A DNA stretch of 64,000 nucleotides from Martensiomyces pterosporus (GCA_025201845.1 MU603959.1:4972-68971), one strand, 5' to 3'. Counted from the stretch's first letter, positions 9,205-19,744 are shown. Notes: generated from the sequence alone by a model not told the origin. Made by a program: numbers and translations.

Positions 9205-11894
9205 TGCTGGTGGTGGTGGTCAAACGGCGGCAGAGTAAGCGGGGGCGACGTCGACGACATTCCACTGCTGCTTCTGTTTGCAGCAGTAGCAATAAAATGT
9301 TCGCCAGCAGCAGTCACATGCGCCATAGATGCACCTGCTCCATTGTTGAACTGCATCTGCGACAGTGTCGGCATTGGTGTGAACGGCGGTAGGGCGCTCC
9401 CTGTGCTCCCAGGACTGCCACTGTGCGAGTCAAGCAGCCCGCTGCCAATGCTGCCACCGCCGGGGCCGGCCGTCACAAGCGACGCTGATTGCCCGGCCGC
9501 ATTGACCGCCGAAATGGCTGCATTGGCAATGGCAGCGTTGCCATTTCCGACGCTCTGGAACGCCGACGTGTGCGCAATCTCAGCCCGCGCCAGCAGAGGC
9601 AGGTCGTCGCTCTCCCCATTCGCTGTTTGTATCAGGCTGGGCTTGATCAGGGCGTCCAGCTGCATGTTGACCAGCTGCGACTTGCCCTTCCGCGTGAGCT
9701 TTTTGAGGCGGATCAAGTCAGCCACGGGGATCTGGGCGGGCAGCAGCATGACCATCTGCTCCATGTCATCGAGCCTGCCAAGCAGCTTGTAGCAGATGCG
9801 CCAGAGAGGCCCGCCCTCGCGCAGGTGGCGTCTGTGGATGGCCAGGTCCTGCTTGGCTCTGGTAATAGACTCTGGGTCCCTCGACAGCAGCCTGTAGATG
9901 TGGATGTGAGCCGCGCGGAACACGCACATGTACCAGTTCATGTCGCGGATGTCCACGGGGACCTCAAACGACGACCTGAGCAGGTCGCTGACCCTCGAGG
10001 CTGCAATGACGCACTTGCGCTGCCCGGGCTCGATGATCGACGGGTCATCCGTAAACTCCGGAATCGAGTGGTTGAGCTGAATGACGGTGGTGTAGAACCT
10101 CATGTGCAGGACGCAGATCTGGTAGTACTCGTTCGGGTCGGTCTGCCCAAAGAGCACGGAGTTGACGCTCGACAGGCGCAGCTCCTTGGGCAAGCCCTCG
10201 TACCAGCGCTGGAGAACCGAGTTGAGCTCGCTAAACTCCGACAGCGCATCCTCGGAGCTCAGGTTGGTGCGGGTGACGAGCCACGCCACCTTGGAGAATA
10301 TAAGCGACAGCTGCGCGTGGTAGGCCGCCAGCTGGTGGATGGGGTTCTCGGCAATGCGGCTGCGCTTAGCCGACGCCAGGTCGTCCTCCGACGAGGGCCC
10401 GCCCTGGTTCCACTCCAGGTTGCTCGCGGGCAGGTTGACGTCGCAGTACTCGGCCTGGATCGAGGGCGCCATGCCGAGGCAGACGGAGGAGTAGTTTTCG
10501 ATCGAGAAGATCGTCCACCACAGCCGCCGCGCCGCCTCGCGCTCCACCCAGTCCATGGGCAGGGGGTTGGTCGCGGGCAGCATGGGCTCGCACTCGCGGT
10601 GCGATCGCGCGGGGCCGTCGACGCTGTCGAGGCGGTTATACCCAAGCAGGATGCACATGTTGAGTGCCAGTGCCTTGTAGAAGGTGGTGATCGTCTCGTT
10701 GCCCAGGCTGAAGTGCATCAGGCAGAGGATCATCAGGCCCTGTGCGTTTCCCAGCGATGGGTCCTCGATTGCGTCAACAACAAGCGTCTTGGCCTTGTTG
10801 ATAAACACCGCAGATGCGTTGTAAGGGGGGTCGGTGCGCACGGCGGGGTTCTTCGAGTATCGCGCTGCAGATGCGAGTGCGCTGTACAGCAGGAGCGGAG
10901 ACAGAGTGCCAGCTGCAAACTGCCGGCGGAACGTGGGCTCGTGTATGAGCTCAACAATATAGCACTTGGCGCCGGAAAACAGCGTGTCGACAAGGTCCCT
11001 CACAACCTCGAGCGACGGAACTCCCGTCGAATAGGGCTCGCCTCCGTTGCCGCTGCGCTCGCCACTGGACGTCGCCGAGGTCGCAAGCATGGCAGAGTAT
11101 TGGTGCGGGGTGTCACCTGACACCGCTCTTTCGCTGTCGCTGGGGCGCTTTGCAGGAATGCTGCTGCTGCTGCTGGCATTGCTGCCCGGCATACTAGTCG
11201 TGGCGCCAACGCCCTGGAGGTACCCCAGGTCAGCCTTAAGGCTCGCTGCGCTTGTCTGTCTAAGGCCCAGCGAGTTAGGCGCACCACCAGGGCTGCCCAG
11301 CCCAGGGCCACCAACGCCGCCGACATCGTCCAGGCCACCTGCACCATTGGCCATCATGCCGACTTGGGCAGCTTGCGTGCGGGGGGAGTTCACGCCGCTG
11401 CGCTGCATCAGCAGCCTCTCCATGGTCTCAACTCTGGCCAAAAGCCGTGCAGTGGTGTCGTCGAGGGGCTTCTCCTGGCTGCCACTGCTCGCAGAGCCAC
11501 GCGCGTCGCTGTCGGGGTTCTCCAGGCACTTCCACGTCCTCCGCGATTTGGGCTTGATGCTGTAGTGGCAGGAGGCGCCGACTCGCCGGCAGTGTGCACA
11601 CGAGGGCTTGCCGCCGTCGCACTTCACCTTGCGGCGTCGGCAGTTATCGCAGGCCCTCAGGTACCGCAAGGCATCTGCGCCGCCGCCGCTACTATCCTGC
11701 GATGCCTTGTTTGGCGCAGCACCACCACCTGCTGTGATGTGGTCTCCAGCACCATCTGTGGCTGCGGCCACTGACAAGCGGCCGTTGCTGCTGGCTGCTG
11801 TGTGCAGTGGCGGGGGGGACTCTGTCATGGAGTCGGGTGTGCTTTCCTTGGTGCTCATATGAGCAGCGGCGGAGGCGCCGTGAGTGCTCGACAT
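8658..11894 (-). CDS. Zn2Cys6 transcription factor with fungal-specific TF domain (1078 aa)
   Basis: Single-exon frame of 1078 residues. The zinc cluster is complete, Cys82-x2-Cys85-x6-Cys92-x6-Cys99-x2-Cys102-x6-Cys109, with the usual RRRKVKCDGGKPSC core. A Ser/Gly-rich linker follows, then the fungal-specific domain from about residue 295 (VRDLVDTLFSG, LLYSALASAARYS, RRLWWTIFSIENY). The C-terminal third is low-complexity, with a His run and about 14 Gln encoded by a CAG/CTG repeat near 9172-9215, typical of activation regions. No intron is needed, unlike the three other zinc-cluster genes here. Nuclear regulator; the regulated pathway cannot be read from sequence. A long frame on the opposite strand (9489-11120) is a shadow. 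Confidence 0.92.
9172..9219. repeat. CTG/CAG microsatellite coding for poly-Gln and poly-His
   Basis: About 13 CTG/TTG triplets followed by GTG triplets; on the minus strand they encode His then about 14 Gln in the regulator at 8658-11894. Length likely varies between strains. Confidence 0.85.
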
Positions 11895-12600
11895 TTGCTG
11901 CTTGGCGTACTAGATATGCGAGGGTGTCGGCCAAGAATCTGGATTAAAATAGCAGACAAATAGGTGGAATTCCAAGGGCGTAAGAGTACAGAAAAGCAAG
12001 GAGGGAAGGGGTCGGCTCCGCAAGAGATTGTGCGTGCTCCGCGCTTTGTTTTTTCCCTATTCTTTCTGCTTGTGTCAGCTGGAGCAAGGGAATGAAAAGG
12101 TGGGGAGGAGCGGCGAATGGGCAGGTGGGGGATGGCGAGCTCAGGTGTGGAAATACCGCCAGGACACCTGCTGTTTCCCTCCTTTGCAGCGGCTCGGCTC
12201 GGCCCTGGTGACTGAAGGCAGGGCACACGTGCCTGACTCGGCGAGGGTTCAGCAGCATCCTGACAGAGCGCTGGGAGCTGCTGCTCAAAATGGCCCTGCT
12301 GCTGCTTGCCTCTCCACACGCCTCCTCTTCACCTCCTCTTCACCTCCTCTTCACCTCCCCGCATCACTGCCACTGTTTGACGACTAACGAAGCAGACCAG
12401 CACTGACGACATACGCACGCCCTCTGCCGCTCCAGCTAGCACAAGAGCGCCTTTCATCAGCACTGCGCCTGCACTCCACACTCACGCAACTCCACGCCTT
12501 CTGTCTCTGCGACTTCCCCCCCCCCCAGCACACGACCGCCAGCCACAGCGCACCCACATGCGCGCCGCCTTTTGCACTCGGAGCGTGGCAATTCATTAAA
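11895..12600. promoter_or_regulatory. divergent promoter region, regulator and J-domain gene
   Basis: A 706-base gap between divergent start codons. It holds a direct repeat of an 11-base unit (CTCCTCTTCAC, three copies, about 12321-12355) and an 11-base C run at 12516-12526. These pyrimidine-rich tracts lie upstream of the J-domain gene and fit a fungal CT-rich promoter. No TATA box is clear. Confidence 0.45.
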
Positions 12601-14172
12601 ATGGCCATATCAGACGGCGCATCAGACCAGACGCTGAACATAGACGGCAGAGACAGGGACACCACAGGGCTGTACCGGGTCCTAGGCGTCGAGCCCAATG
12701 CCACGCAGCTCGAGCTCAAGCGCGCCTACCGCCGGCTGGCTCTCCAGTACCACCCAGACAGGAACCCCGGCACGGCAAGCCACTTTGTGCGCATCCAGCA
12801 CGCCTACGACGTTCTGTCGGACGAGCGCATGCGGCGAATCTACGACCGCTACGGCGACATCGGCGTCCAAATGGCTGGCCGCATGGGCGGCGAGCTCCTC
12901 GACCCCCACGTAAGCAACCTGCTCAGCGGGTTCGCCTTTGCAAGCTCTCTGGTCTCGCTCCTTCTAATCGCGTTCCTGGCCCTGCTGGCGAGGCGCGTGG
13001 ACCATGCAATCTCGTGGCCCTATTCTGTGGTCTTCGCTCCCCTGTGGACAATCGACGTCTGCCTGCTGGCTGGCATCACTTGGGCCATTTTGAAACAGGC
13101 AATGGCCGAAAGCGGCAGCCGCAGGACGCAGAACACAGCATCCTTTGGCAACAGCGGCGAAGAGGAAGAGGCGGCCACTGATAGTGGCGGGGAGGGCAGC
13201 TCCCGCACGAGCTCGTTCTCGGCTGACATGGGTGCCAGCGAAGGACAATTGCACGCGGACATCATGGACAGCAGCGAGCCCAGCTCTGAAAGAACAAACG
13301 CGGGTGTCTTGAGTCGCCCGGCAACTGACTCAACGCCGCTGCTGGTGGGTCCGCAGCGGGGTGAGCAGGGCAGCCATCGCTGGCGCAGGTCCAGGCGGCA
13401 GCAGCTGCGCAAGCTTCGAAAGCTTGCAGAGGCAAGGCTTGCCAGCCTGGCCAAGGTTGCCCCAGCGGCATACATCGTCTTGCTGGTAGCGTTCCAGCTG
13501 TCCGTGGTGCTGAGGGCCGACGGCTATGTCGACTGGCCTGCGTGGCGCGTGGCCGTGCCCTGGTTCTCCATCGAAGCCATCCATGGCCTACTCCTGACGC
13601 TCCAGCTGGCGGCCAGCCTGCTCAAGGCCAGCGAAAGAGCGGTGCAGGACGAGTCTCAGCCCAAGCTGACTCTTGCTCTGGCACTTGCCATCGCCCTGGA
13701 CAACTACTGGTGGCTGCTCATCCGCGCGTCCCAGGCGCTGCTCATAGTTCTGAAGCTGGACGGCTGTATCGCAGCAGCGAGCTGGGCACTCGTTTTCACC
13801 CCTTCGTATCTGCCGGCGATCCGGTCGGCCATCTCGCTGTGCCTCCTCCGCCGCCAGCTGCGGGCGATGGGCGATGCAGAGGTAGCGCAGAACGAGAGCG
13901 CCATTGTGCTGTCGTTTGCGGGTCTATTCGTCTTTGTGTCGTCCTTTGTTTACTCGTTCGTCGCTCTCCTCATTTGGAAGCTAAGCCTGCCCTCAGCTGT
14001 TCGCCTGGCCCTTGTGTTCATCCCCGCCTTTGTTGCGCTTTCGCTGGCGTGCTGCTGCTGCACATGGATATCGTGCTGCCTGGCATACGGAATGCATGCG
14101 CCGCTGGACGACGAAGAGAGCCCGGAGCCTGCCGACGCCATGCCGATATCCAGCGACCGGCGGATCCAGTAG
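12601..14172 (+). CDS. J-domain protein fused to TMEM185-like transmembrane repeats
   Basis: A 523-residue protein. Residues about 22-86 are a J domain with the HPD motif at 51-53 (YHPDRN), which should stimulate an Hsp70 ATPase. The rest is membrane protein. At least three segments repeat a pattern of hydrophobic helix, then R/K-x-D, then W-P-x-x-x-V-x-x-P: near residues 131-148 (RVDHAISWPYSVVFAPLW), 302-326 (RADGYVDWPAWRVAVP) and 381-405 (KLDGCIAAASWALVFTP). This is the repeat of the TMEM185/transmembrane fragile-X-F family. A Ser/Glu-rich, Arg-rich loop (about 170-275) separates the first from the second, and a further helix precedes a Cys cluster. No signal peptide; the J domain probably faces the cytosol, perhaps at the ER. 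Single exon, ATG at the first in-frame position. Confidence 0.85.
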   Translation: MAISDGASDQTLNIDGRDRDTTGLYRVLGVEPNATQLELKRAYRRLALQYHPDRNPGTASHFVRIQHAYDVLSDERMRRIYDRYGDIGVQMAGRMGGELLDPHVSNLLSGFAFASSLVSLLLIAFLALLARRVDHAISWPYSVVFAPLWTIDVCLLAGITWAILKQAMAESGSRRTQNTASFGNSGEEEEAATDSGGEGSSRTSSFSADMGASEGQLHADIMDSSEPSSERTNAGVLSRPATDSTPLLVGPQRGEQGSHRWRRSRRQQLRKLRKLAEARLASLAKVAPAAYIVLLVAFQLSVVLRADGYVDWPAWRVAVPWFSIEAIHGLLLTLQLAASLLKASERAVQDESQPKLTLALALAIALDNYWWLLIRASQALLIVLKLDGCIAAASWALVFTPSYLPAIRSAISLCLLRRQLRAMGDAEVAQNESAIVLSFAGLFVFVSSFVYSFVALLIWKLSLPSAVRLALVFIPAFVALSLACCCCTWISCCLAYGMHAPLDDEESPEPADAMPISSDRRIQ

Positions 14173-14250
14173 CTGACCTTTTTTATTACTGCATTTCATA
14201 TCGGATATCGTGTTACACTCAAGAAACGCTCTATGTGCTTCTGGACGGTG

Positions 14251-14871
14251 CTACCTATGGTTGTATTGCTGCTCAAAGTAGCTCGCCAAAAACGCCAGCT
14301 CGTCCTCCTCGTTTGCGCACTCGTCCAAGACCCTGGAGGCATCGCGCTTCCTCCTGGCCTCCTCAAACCCCTGCCGATACCCATCGACCATTCCACGGGT
14401 GTACCGCGGCGCTGACGTTGTCAGGGCGTCAAAGTCGCGGCTCCCGCTGGTGCTGGTGGTGGCCCGTTTGGCGACGGACTGGAAGAGCGCCAGATCCTTA
14501 AAGATGGGCACCGAGTCAACTCCCCGCTCCCTGAGCGAGCCAACCACCTTGCCTATAGCTGTCTTCAGCTGGCCGACTTCGGCTGCGCTGGGATCCGGCA
14601 GCCCGGCGATTGCGCGCAGATCCGGTGGCACGTCCTCTGTGGTGATGCGGATGGCCGCCTGTCTGGACCTGCCTGCCGCCGAGTCGTGCGATATCCACAC
14701 GCCGTACACCTTCCCCCGGCTCTCTTGTGCAGCCTCGAGCAGGGTCGTTTGGGTCGCCCAGCCCGGCAGATCCCTTATATATGCGACTCCGGTGGCCAGA
14801 CAGCGCACTCCGCGCCCTAGCAGCCGCCTGCTGCTGATGCTTCTGTGTGGTATCGATGCTATTCCAGGCAT
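14251..14871 (-). CDS. probable mitochondrial protein of unknown function (206 aa)
   Basis: I start at the ATG at 14871. The frame is open to 15054, but the proposed start gives an Arg/Ser-rich, acid-free leader (MPGIASIPHRSISSRRLLGRG) typical of a mitochondrial presequence. Residues about 27-75 (VAYIRDLPGWATQ..., GKVYGVWISHD, AAIRI) look faintly like an RNA-recognition motif, with beta1 YIRDLP and a following GKV-x-x-V strand, but the aromatic RNP1 core is missing. The C-terminus is charged and helical. Convergent with the J-domain gene (78 bases apart). No confident family. Confidence 0.6.
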   Translation of the reverse strand: MPGIASIPHRSISSRRLLGRGVRCLATGVAYIRDLPGWATQTTLLEAAQESRGKVYGVWISHDSAAGRSRQAAIRITTEDVPPDLRAIAGLPDPSAAEVGQLKTAIGKVVGSLRERGVDSVPIFKDLALFQSVAKRATTSTSGSRDFDALTTSAPRYTRGMVDGYRQGFEEARRKRDASRVLDECANEEDELAFLASYFEQQYNHR

Positions 14872-15496
14872 TGTTTTACAAGCGGACGCTAGGAGACATG
14901 GAAGGAGAAGCGCTGTGCCGTGGATCGCATAAACCGCTGTGCTGCTGCTGCTCCAATGCGCCAAAGCAAGTTTACGGGCAGCACCACGTGCCACAGCTGG
15001 TAGCAGGGATGGCGCGGTGTCTGCATGCTGTCGCCTTTCCCAAAGATCGCGCACATTGGGCTACAAATTAGTAAGCAGCGCAGGAGATCAGAACTGATCG
15101 CACACAGCCACCCCTCGAGGCGCGCATGGCTGCACACCGGAAGCCCTGTGCTATTGCGACATTTCCTGCCCAGCTTTTGAAATCTGTGAAGAGCACCCCA
15201 CATACCGCCCTCTAGCGCAGAGCGAACAGGGACTACTGTTTGGCTGTTTCTGAGCAAATACGCCCTGGTGAAACCCTCCGCCCACTGATTTCGCCATCAC
15301 CAGCCAGTAGCACGTGGTGTACGCCTAGATTGTTGCCCTGCACTGAATGCCGCTCTATAAAAGAGCACCAAGAGGGTGAGAAAAAAAAAGGCAGACAGCC
15401 TGCCTGGCATCCGCCCTTCCTTCTTCTCCACACCTCTCCACCCAGCACTCTTACAAATAACACCGCGTCCTCTGCTCCTACCACCACCTGCAGCAA
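14872..15496. promoter_or_regulatory. divergent promoter region with TATA box and CACGTG sites
   Basis: A 625-base gap between divergent genes. A good TATA box, TATAAAAG, lies at 15356-15363, 134 bases before the ATG at 15497, and CACGTG E-boxes (bHLH-type target) at 14985-14990 and 15311-15316. The second lies 40 bases upstream of the TATA box. Regulation by a bHLH factor is inference only. Confidence 0.5.
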
Positions 15497-16838
15497 ATGA
15501 AGGCAACTGCTCTCGAAAGCTTTACCGTGCGCGATGTGCTCGTGTATCGCGGAAACCCAAGGCTCAGCTACAGCATTGGCGAGGACAACACCGTCGAGGA
15601 GGCACTGGCGCTGATGCTTGGATACGACATCGTGTCCTTGCCCGTGTTCAAGCGCACGGACGACTGTGGCAAGCAGCTGTTCATCGACATCGTCTCGCTC
15701 TACGATCTCCGAGACCACATCACCCAGTCTCCGGTAAGTGCACCCGCATCCCCTTTGCTTCGCCCAAGTGTCGCAAGCGGCCCGGGTGTGGGAAAAAAGG
15801 CTTTTCAGGGAGAAAAAAAAATAAGCCCCTCATTTTGGATTGGCAAAACGCATGGTGCAATGGCGCCGTGTCAGCTGCACTACAGATGGCATGATGTCAA
15901 ACGACAGAATACTGCGTTTGCTGTGTGGCAGCTCGCGTGACTAACAACCATGTACTCTGCTCCACCCCCTCCACCTCATCCCAACCCTCCCCCTTCCTTG
16001 AAGTGCGGCGTAGACACTGGAGACAGAGGTCCACTTCCAGCTACTTTCTGGCCGCCCCTCAGGCAGCGTCACTGTCTTGCAGGACACCATCGCCCAAGTT
16101 GTGCAGTCGCGCAAGCATGCGTCGCAGGTAATCAGCGCCGACGCCCCGCTAGAGGAGCTTCTGCGTCTGTTCACCAAGCTGGGGCAGCACCGCGTTCTGG
16201 TCAGCGATTTTGACCGCGCCAGCCAGCATGTTCCCGATGGAGTCCCCAGCGACCACGAAAACGACGACATCGCCGAGACCACCAGCGGCAGCGGCTATCT
16301 GGGCGACGACGACAGAGAGCATGGCGTGTGCGGCCTGACGCAGTACGATGTGGTCAGATTTATCCAGAGCCACAACCACCAGCTTGGGCGCCAGCTGGAC
16401 GTCACAGCCATCGACATCGCCACGACCAAAACAGGCGGCGTCACCACCCTGCACGACAAGGACGACGGCAGCTCCAGCCTGCCGCACTTGACGATCCGCG
16501 ACTCAGCACTCAGCGCCATGAAGAGACTGCGCGACACACACACCAGCGCCCTGCCGGTTGTCGACTACGATGGCAGGCTGGTCACTGAGGTTGCGGGCAC
16601 CAGCCTGCGCAGCCTGACCACAGACAAGATCGGGCTGCTGGGCAAGCCTGTGCTCGCGTTCATGTTTGGACTGCACCTGCCAATCACCAGTCCATATGTC
16701 ATCCACTCCAACTTCACGCTGTCCCAGGTCATGGCTGGTCTGCTGCGGATGAACAGCCGCCGTGCCTGGCTGGTCGATGGCGAGGAGCGACCCGTGGCTG
16801 TGATCTCGCTCACCGATGTCCTCGAGCAGTTCCTATGA
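15497..16838 (+). CDS. CBS-domain protein, AMPK-gamma/Sds23-like (330 aa, two exons)
   Basis: Exons 15497-15733 and 16083-16838, phase 0, giving 330 residues. The intron (349 bases) begins GTAAGT and ends TTGCAG. The protein is built of CBS-type repeats: exon 1 carries the first (EDNTVEEALALMLGYDIVSLPVF...IDIVSLYDL), and exon 2 carries three more with the typical hydrophobic-LPVVD and AVISLTDVLE ends. CBS pairs bind adenine nucleotides and regulate partner enzymes, as in Snf4/AMPK gamma or Sds23. Which of these it matches cannot be settled here. Unlike Snf4 it has an acidic insertion (near residues 125-150, EDDDIAETTSGSG-like). No signal or membrane segment. A strong TATA box lies upstream. 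Confidence 0.8.
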
Positions 16839-16986
16839 GGCACAGCCCGCTCCGGCGGCGGCTGCAGCCCACTGCCGCCCACTCCCCTGTGTATAAAACC
16901 AAAACATGGTCTCCCAGCCATGTCCGCACTCGCTCTCTAGCTCATGCTCCCTTTCACTTTGTGCTCCATCCTGGCTACGCAAATAT

Positions 16987-17439
16987 CTAATCTCTATGCA
17001 AAAACATTTCAAACTCGCTGGGGAACTCAAAGAACTGGCACCGCGCCCTGAACACATCCAGGCTGCGCCGCCTGACAATATCCTCCACCGACCTCTCGTT
17101 GGCGATCCAATCCCTCTGCGTCTGCTGCGAGAACAGCGTCGCCCTCGCACCCTGCCTCTCGGTCTCCTCAATGGCCCGATCCATCACGCCGATGCACTTG
17201 CTTATGTCATGCTCTCGCCGCATGTACGCCGTTTGGAGCACCTTGAAGAACGCCAGGCACTCGCCATCCGACGCCGTGTTGGTGTTGTTCATGCGTAGCA
17301 TGATGTTGTCGTCCACTCGGCGCAATTGCTTCATGACTGCCTTGAAGTGGCTCATGTTCAGGCAGGTCTTTTCGGTCATTTGGACATTGCTGGACTTGGC
17401 CCTCTCGGCAAGCTCGCTCAGAGTAGGCAGGCCTTCCAT
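16987..17439 (-). CDS. MIX23: MIX23 (CCDC58-type) mitochondrial intermembrane-space protein
   Basis: A 150-residue protein. The diagnostic part is a cysteine pair spaced C-x20-C (GEC...ISKCIG) preceded by another Cys (TCLNMSHFKAVMKQLRRVDDN), then a helical segment and a conserved C-terminal block RSLDVFRARCQFFEFPSE. This matches the MIX23/CCDC58 family, imported by the Mia40 disulfide relay and linked to matrix protein import. I use the ATG at 17439; the frame runs 34 residues further upstream but that part is hydrophobic and not family-like. No intron. Convergent with the CBS-domain gene (148 bases apart). Confidence 0.85.
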   Translation of the reverse strand: MEGLPTLSELAERAKSSNVQMTEKTCLNMSHFKAVMKQLRRVDDNIMLRMNNTNTASDGECLAFFKVLQTAYMRREHDISKCIGVMDRAIEETERQGARATLFSQQTQRDWIANERSVEDIVRRRSLDVFRARCQFFEFPSEFEMFLHRD

Positions 17440-17778
17440 TGAATCACGCGTCCGATTGGGAATGAGTGGCAGAGGAGCACTGGGCAAAATCGGTAGTGTA
17501 CAAATACAAAGCAACTCGACAAGCAGAGTTTGATAAAGCAACGAGCTTACTGCTCAGCATTTGCTCACGCAGACATTATGTAGGCAGGGGGAGAGGAGAA
17601 ACCTGCTAAAAATGCCTAGGCGGTCCGGCAGCCAGCTCAGCTCGGCCAAGCGGGCTCTGACATCACCGCCGCAGGGGAGTGCAGCAGCATTCAGCCAGGC
17701 ATGCATTCGCCACGGCGCTGAGCACAAACACGAATGCCGCATTCACAGGATGGCGCCAGCCGAGCTCCTATTCTCGCT
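17440..17778. other. promoter of MIX23 and 3' flank of aminotransferase gene
   Basis: A 339-base gap between two minus-strand genes. Nothing beyond short low-complexity patches is visible. Confidence 0.4.
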
Positions 17779-18993
17779 CTAGTCAACAAGCACCGACCAC
17801 TCAGAGGGCACTTCGCCATACTGGATGTCGGTCAGCGCCTTGTGGATGCGGCTGGCAACCGGCCCGGCCTGCGACTCTGGGTTCGCCGGGTCAAGAGGAA
17901 TGGCGTAGTCCCTTCCCCGGTAGAAGATGCGGTTAACCGGGGACACGACGCACGCAGTTCCGGCGCCAAACACCTCCAGCAGCCTGCCCTCGTCGCACGC
18001 CTTGGCCACCTGCTTCATGTTGACCCTGCACTCCGACACCTTGAACTCGCCCCAGCTGCGAGCAAGCTCGAGAATAGAGTCACGCGTGACACCAGGAAGA
18101 ATGGTTCCATCGAGGGGAGGGGTGACGAGCTCTGTCTCGCCCAGCTCGTTGCGCCACAGCACAAACAGGTTCATGGTTCCGACCTCCGTCAGCTCGTGGT
18201 CCTCGCCGATGGTCCACAGCACCTGCTGGTACCCCATCTTCTCCGCCTCCACCTGGGGCGCAACCGAGGGCGCATAGTTCGCTCCCAGCTTGTGTCCCCC
18301 AACGCCTCCTGGCCACGCCCTGACGTTGTTCTCGTCGCAGAACAGCCCAACCGCCCTGAACCCCGTCCTGAAGTACGGCCCACAGGGCGACGCAATGACA
18401 TAGAGCAGCGCGCTCTTGCCGCGACGCACACCCAGCGTGTTCTCCGTCGAAACCAGAGTAGGGCGCAGATACAGCGAGTACCCCTTGCCCTCGGGCACCC
18501 AGCGCTTGTCAGTGCGCACAAGCTCCTTGATGCACTCGACGGCTTGGGCGCCGTCAAACTGGGGCAGCTGGATGGAGGCGGCGCTGTTGTTCATGCGCTC
18601 CATGTTTTTCTCGGGGCGGAACAGGCGGATCCTGCCCTGCGCGTCGCGGTACGCCTTGAGCCCCTCGAAGCACTCAAATGCGTAGTGGAACGCCGAGCAT
18701 GAGGGGTCCAGCAGCAAGGGGCCGTAGGGCTTGATCTGGGGCACGCCCCATCCACCCTGGGCGGTCCACTCGACGGTCAGCATGTGGTCCGAGAACGTGT
18801 GGCCAAAGACAAGGTCCTCCTTGGGCACGATTGGCTTGGGGTTGCTGGTGAGCGTCTTTTGGAGAACCGATGCCTGGATGCTTGGCAGCGCACCAGACGC
18901 TCTGGCGCAAGAGCCGTGCAGCAGGCGCACGGGTCCCAGAAAGACGCTGCGGGGACGCATCAGCAAAGGCAGTCTTGATACAGCTGGTGCCAT
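17779..18993 (-). CDS. BAT1: branched-chain amino acid aminotransferase, mitochondrial
   Basis: A 404-residue class IV PLP aminotransferase (EC 2.6.1.42). It exchanges amino groups between Leu/Ile/Val and 2-oxoglutarate, the last step of synthesis and first of breakdown. The family shows in FHYAFECFEGLKAYR, RLFRPEKNMERMNNSA, YLRPTLVSTENTLGV, the PLP-lysine site GGHKLGANYAPS (Lys about residue 234), and DGTILPGVTRDSILELA with the GTACVVSPV phosphate-binding end. The N-terminus (MAPAVSRLPLLMRPRSVFLG) is basic and acid-free, a mitochondrial presequence. The frame extends to 19050, but the ATG at 18993 gives this presequence. No introns. Mitochondrial Bat1 versus cytosolic Bat2 rests on that leader. 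Confidence 0.93.
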   Translation of the reverse strand: MAPAVSRLPLLMRPRSVFLGPVRLLHGSCARASGALPSIQASVLQKTLTSNPKPIVPKEDLVFGHTFSDHMLTVEWTAQGGWGVPQIKPYGPLLLDPSCSAFHYAFECFEGLKAYRDAQGRIRLFRPEKNMERMNNSAASIQLPQFDGAQAVECIKELVRTDKRWVPEGKGYSLYLRPTLVSTENTLGVRRGKSALLYVIASPCGPYFRTGFRAVGLFCDENNVRAWPGGVGGHKLGANYAPSVAPQVEAEKMGYQQVLWTIGEDHELTEVGTMNLFVLWRNELGETELVTPPLDGTILPGVTRDSILELARSWGEFKVSECRVNMKQVAKACDEGRLLEVFGAGTACVVSPVNRIFYRGRDYAIPLDPANPESQAGPVASRIHKALTDIQYGEVPSEWSVLVD

Positions 18994-19234
18994 TGTACGA
19001 GAAATAGAGAGTATTTGGAAGAGCGGCTGGGTGGTTAGCGTGCAGAGCAAGAAAGGCTGCGCCCGCTGAGAATGCCTGGATTATATACGCACTGGGATGG
19101 CGAGTATGACTCAGGAACTAGTGGGAAAAGCTGCATGTGTCATACCTGGGACTGCCGAAACGCATGTCTGCATATATGCAGAGAGCAGGTGACATGAGTC
19201 ACCCAGCAGAGAAGCACAGGCACCGCCTTCACCT
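18994..19234. other. upstream region of the aminotransferase gene
   Basis: Putative promoter of the minus-strand aminotransferase gene. A possible TATA-like TTATATACGC is near 19079. It ends where retroelement-like sequence begins. Confidence 0.35.
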
Positions 19235-19606
19235 CGCAAACAGCCATGGCTCCAGACAGCCACAGCAGATGGGGCACCGACTTCCCCAAGAACCTTTGCC
19301 GGCCGCGGCCCAGTGCTCAAGGAATTTTGTAGGTCCATGTTGCGAGGCTGGCAACAAGGAGCAACAACGGTGTCTAGGTAGTTTTACTCACGGGCCCTCC
19401 TGGATGGCATAGGCTTTCATGTGCAATGGCTATTGCTCATAGATGTCCTCTGGACACCTGTGAGGGACAACATCTGTTTACTTAGTTTCCTGTCGCTCCA
19501 ACGACATGGCTTCTTGTGCTCGTTAGCCGACCCCGCCACGGGGACTCTTCTAGTTTCTTGACTCTTAGTTAAGTTTATTGGGAAATACATCGGCTCCATC
19601 ATCATC
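19235..19606 (+). mobile_element. LINE-like retrotransposon tail, copy B
   Basis: Bases about 19254-19606 align with copy A (1240-1600) and copy C (24240-24605), sharing blocks such as CCCCAAGAACCTTTGCCG, GTTTTACTCACGGGCCCTCC and CATCGGCTCCATCA. It has more substitutions than A and C (for example GTCGCTCCAACGACATGG where the others read GTTGCTTCATTGACATG), so it is probably older. It ends in a short ATC-repeat tail. There are no coding frames of note; this is a solo 3' fragment. Confidence 0.75.
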
Positions 19607-19744
19607 ACCAAACAGCAGGGCTGGCTTTTCTGGCAGATGATCGGCTTGTAGGCCATAAACACACCAGCAGCATTGCTATTTGCAATTGCTGAATTGGTGC
19701 AAAGGAGCAAAGCCAAAAGGCACAACACTCCACGAGGGACTGCT

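Noticed and set aside
9489..11120. A 543-codon plus-strand frame
   Set aside because: It is the antisense shadow of the minus-strand regulator at 8658-11894, in GC-rich coding DNA; composition is Arg/Val/Gln-rich and not protein-like.
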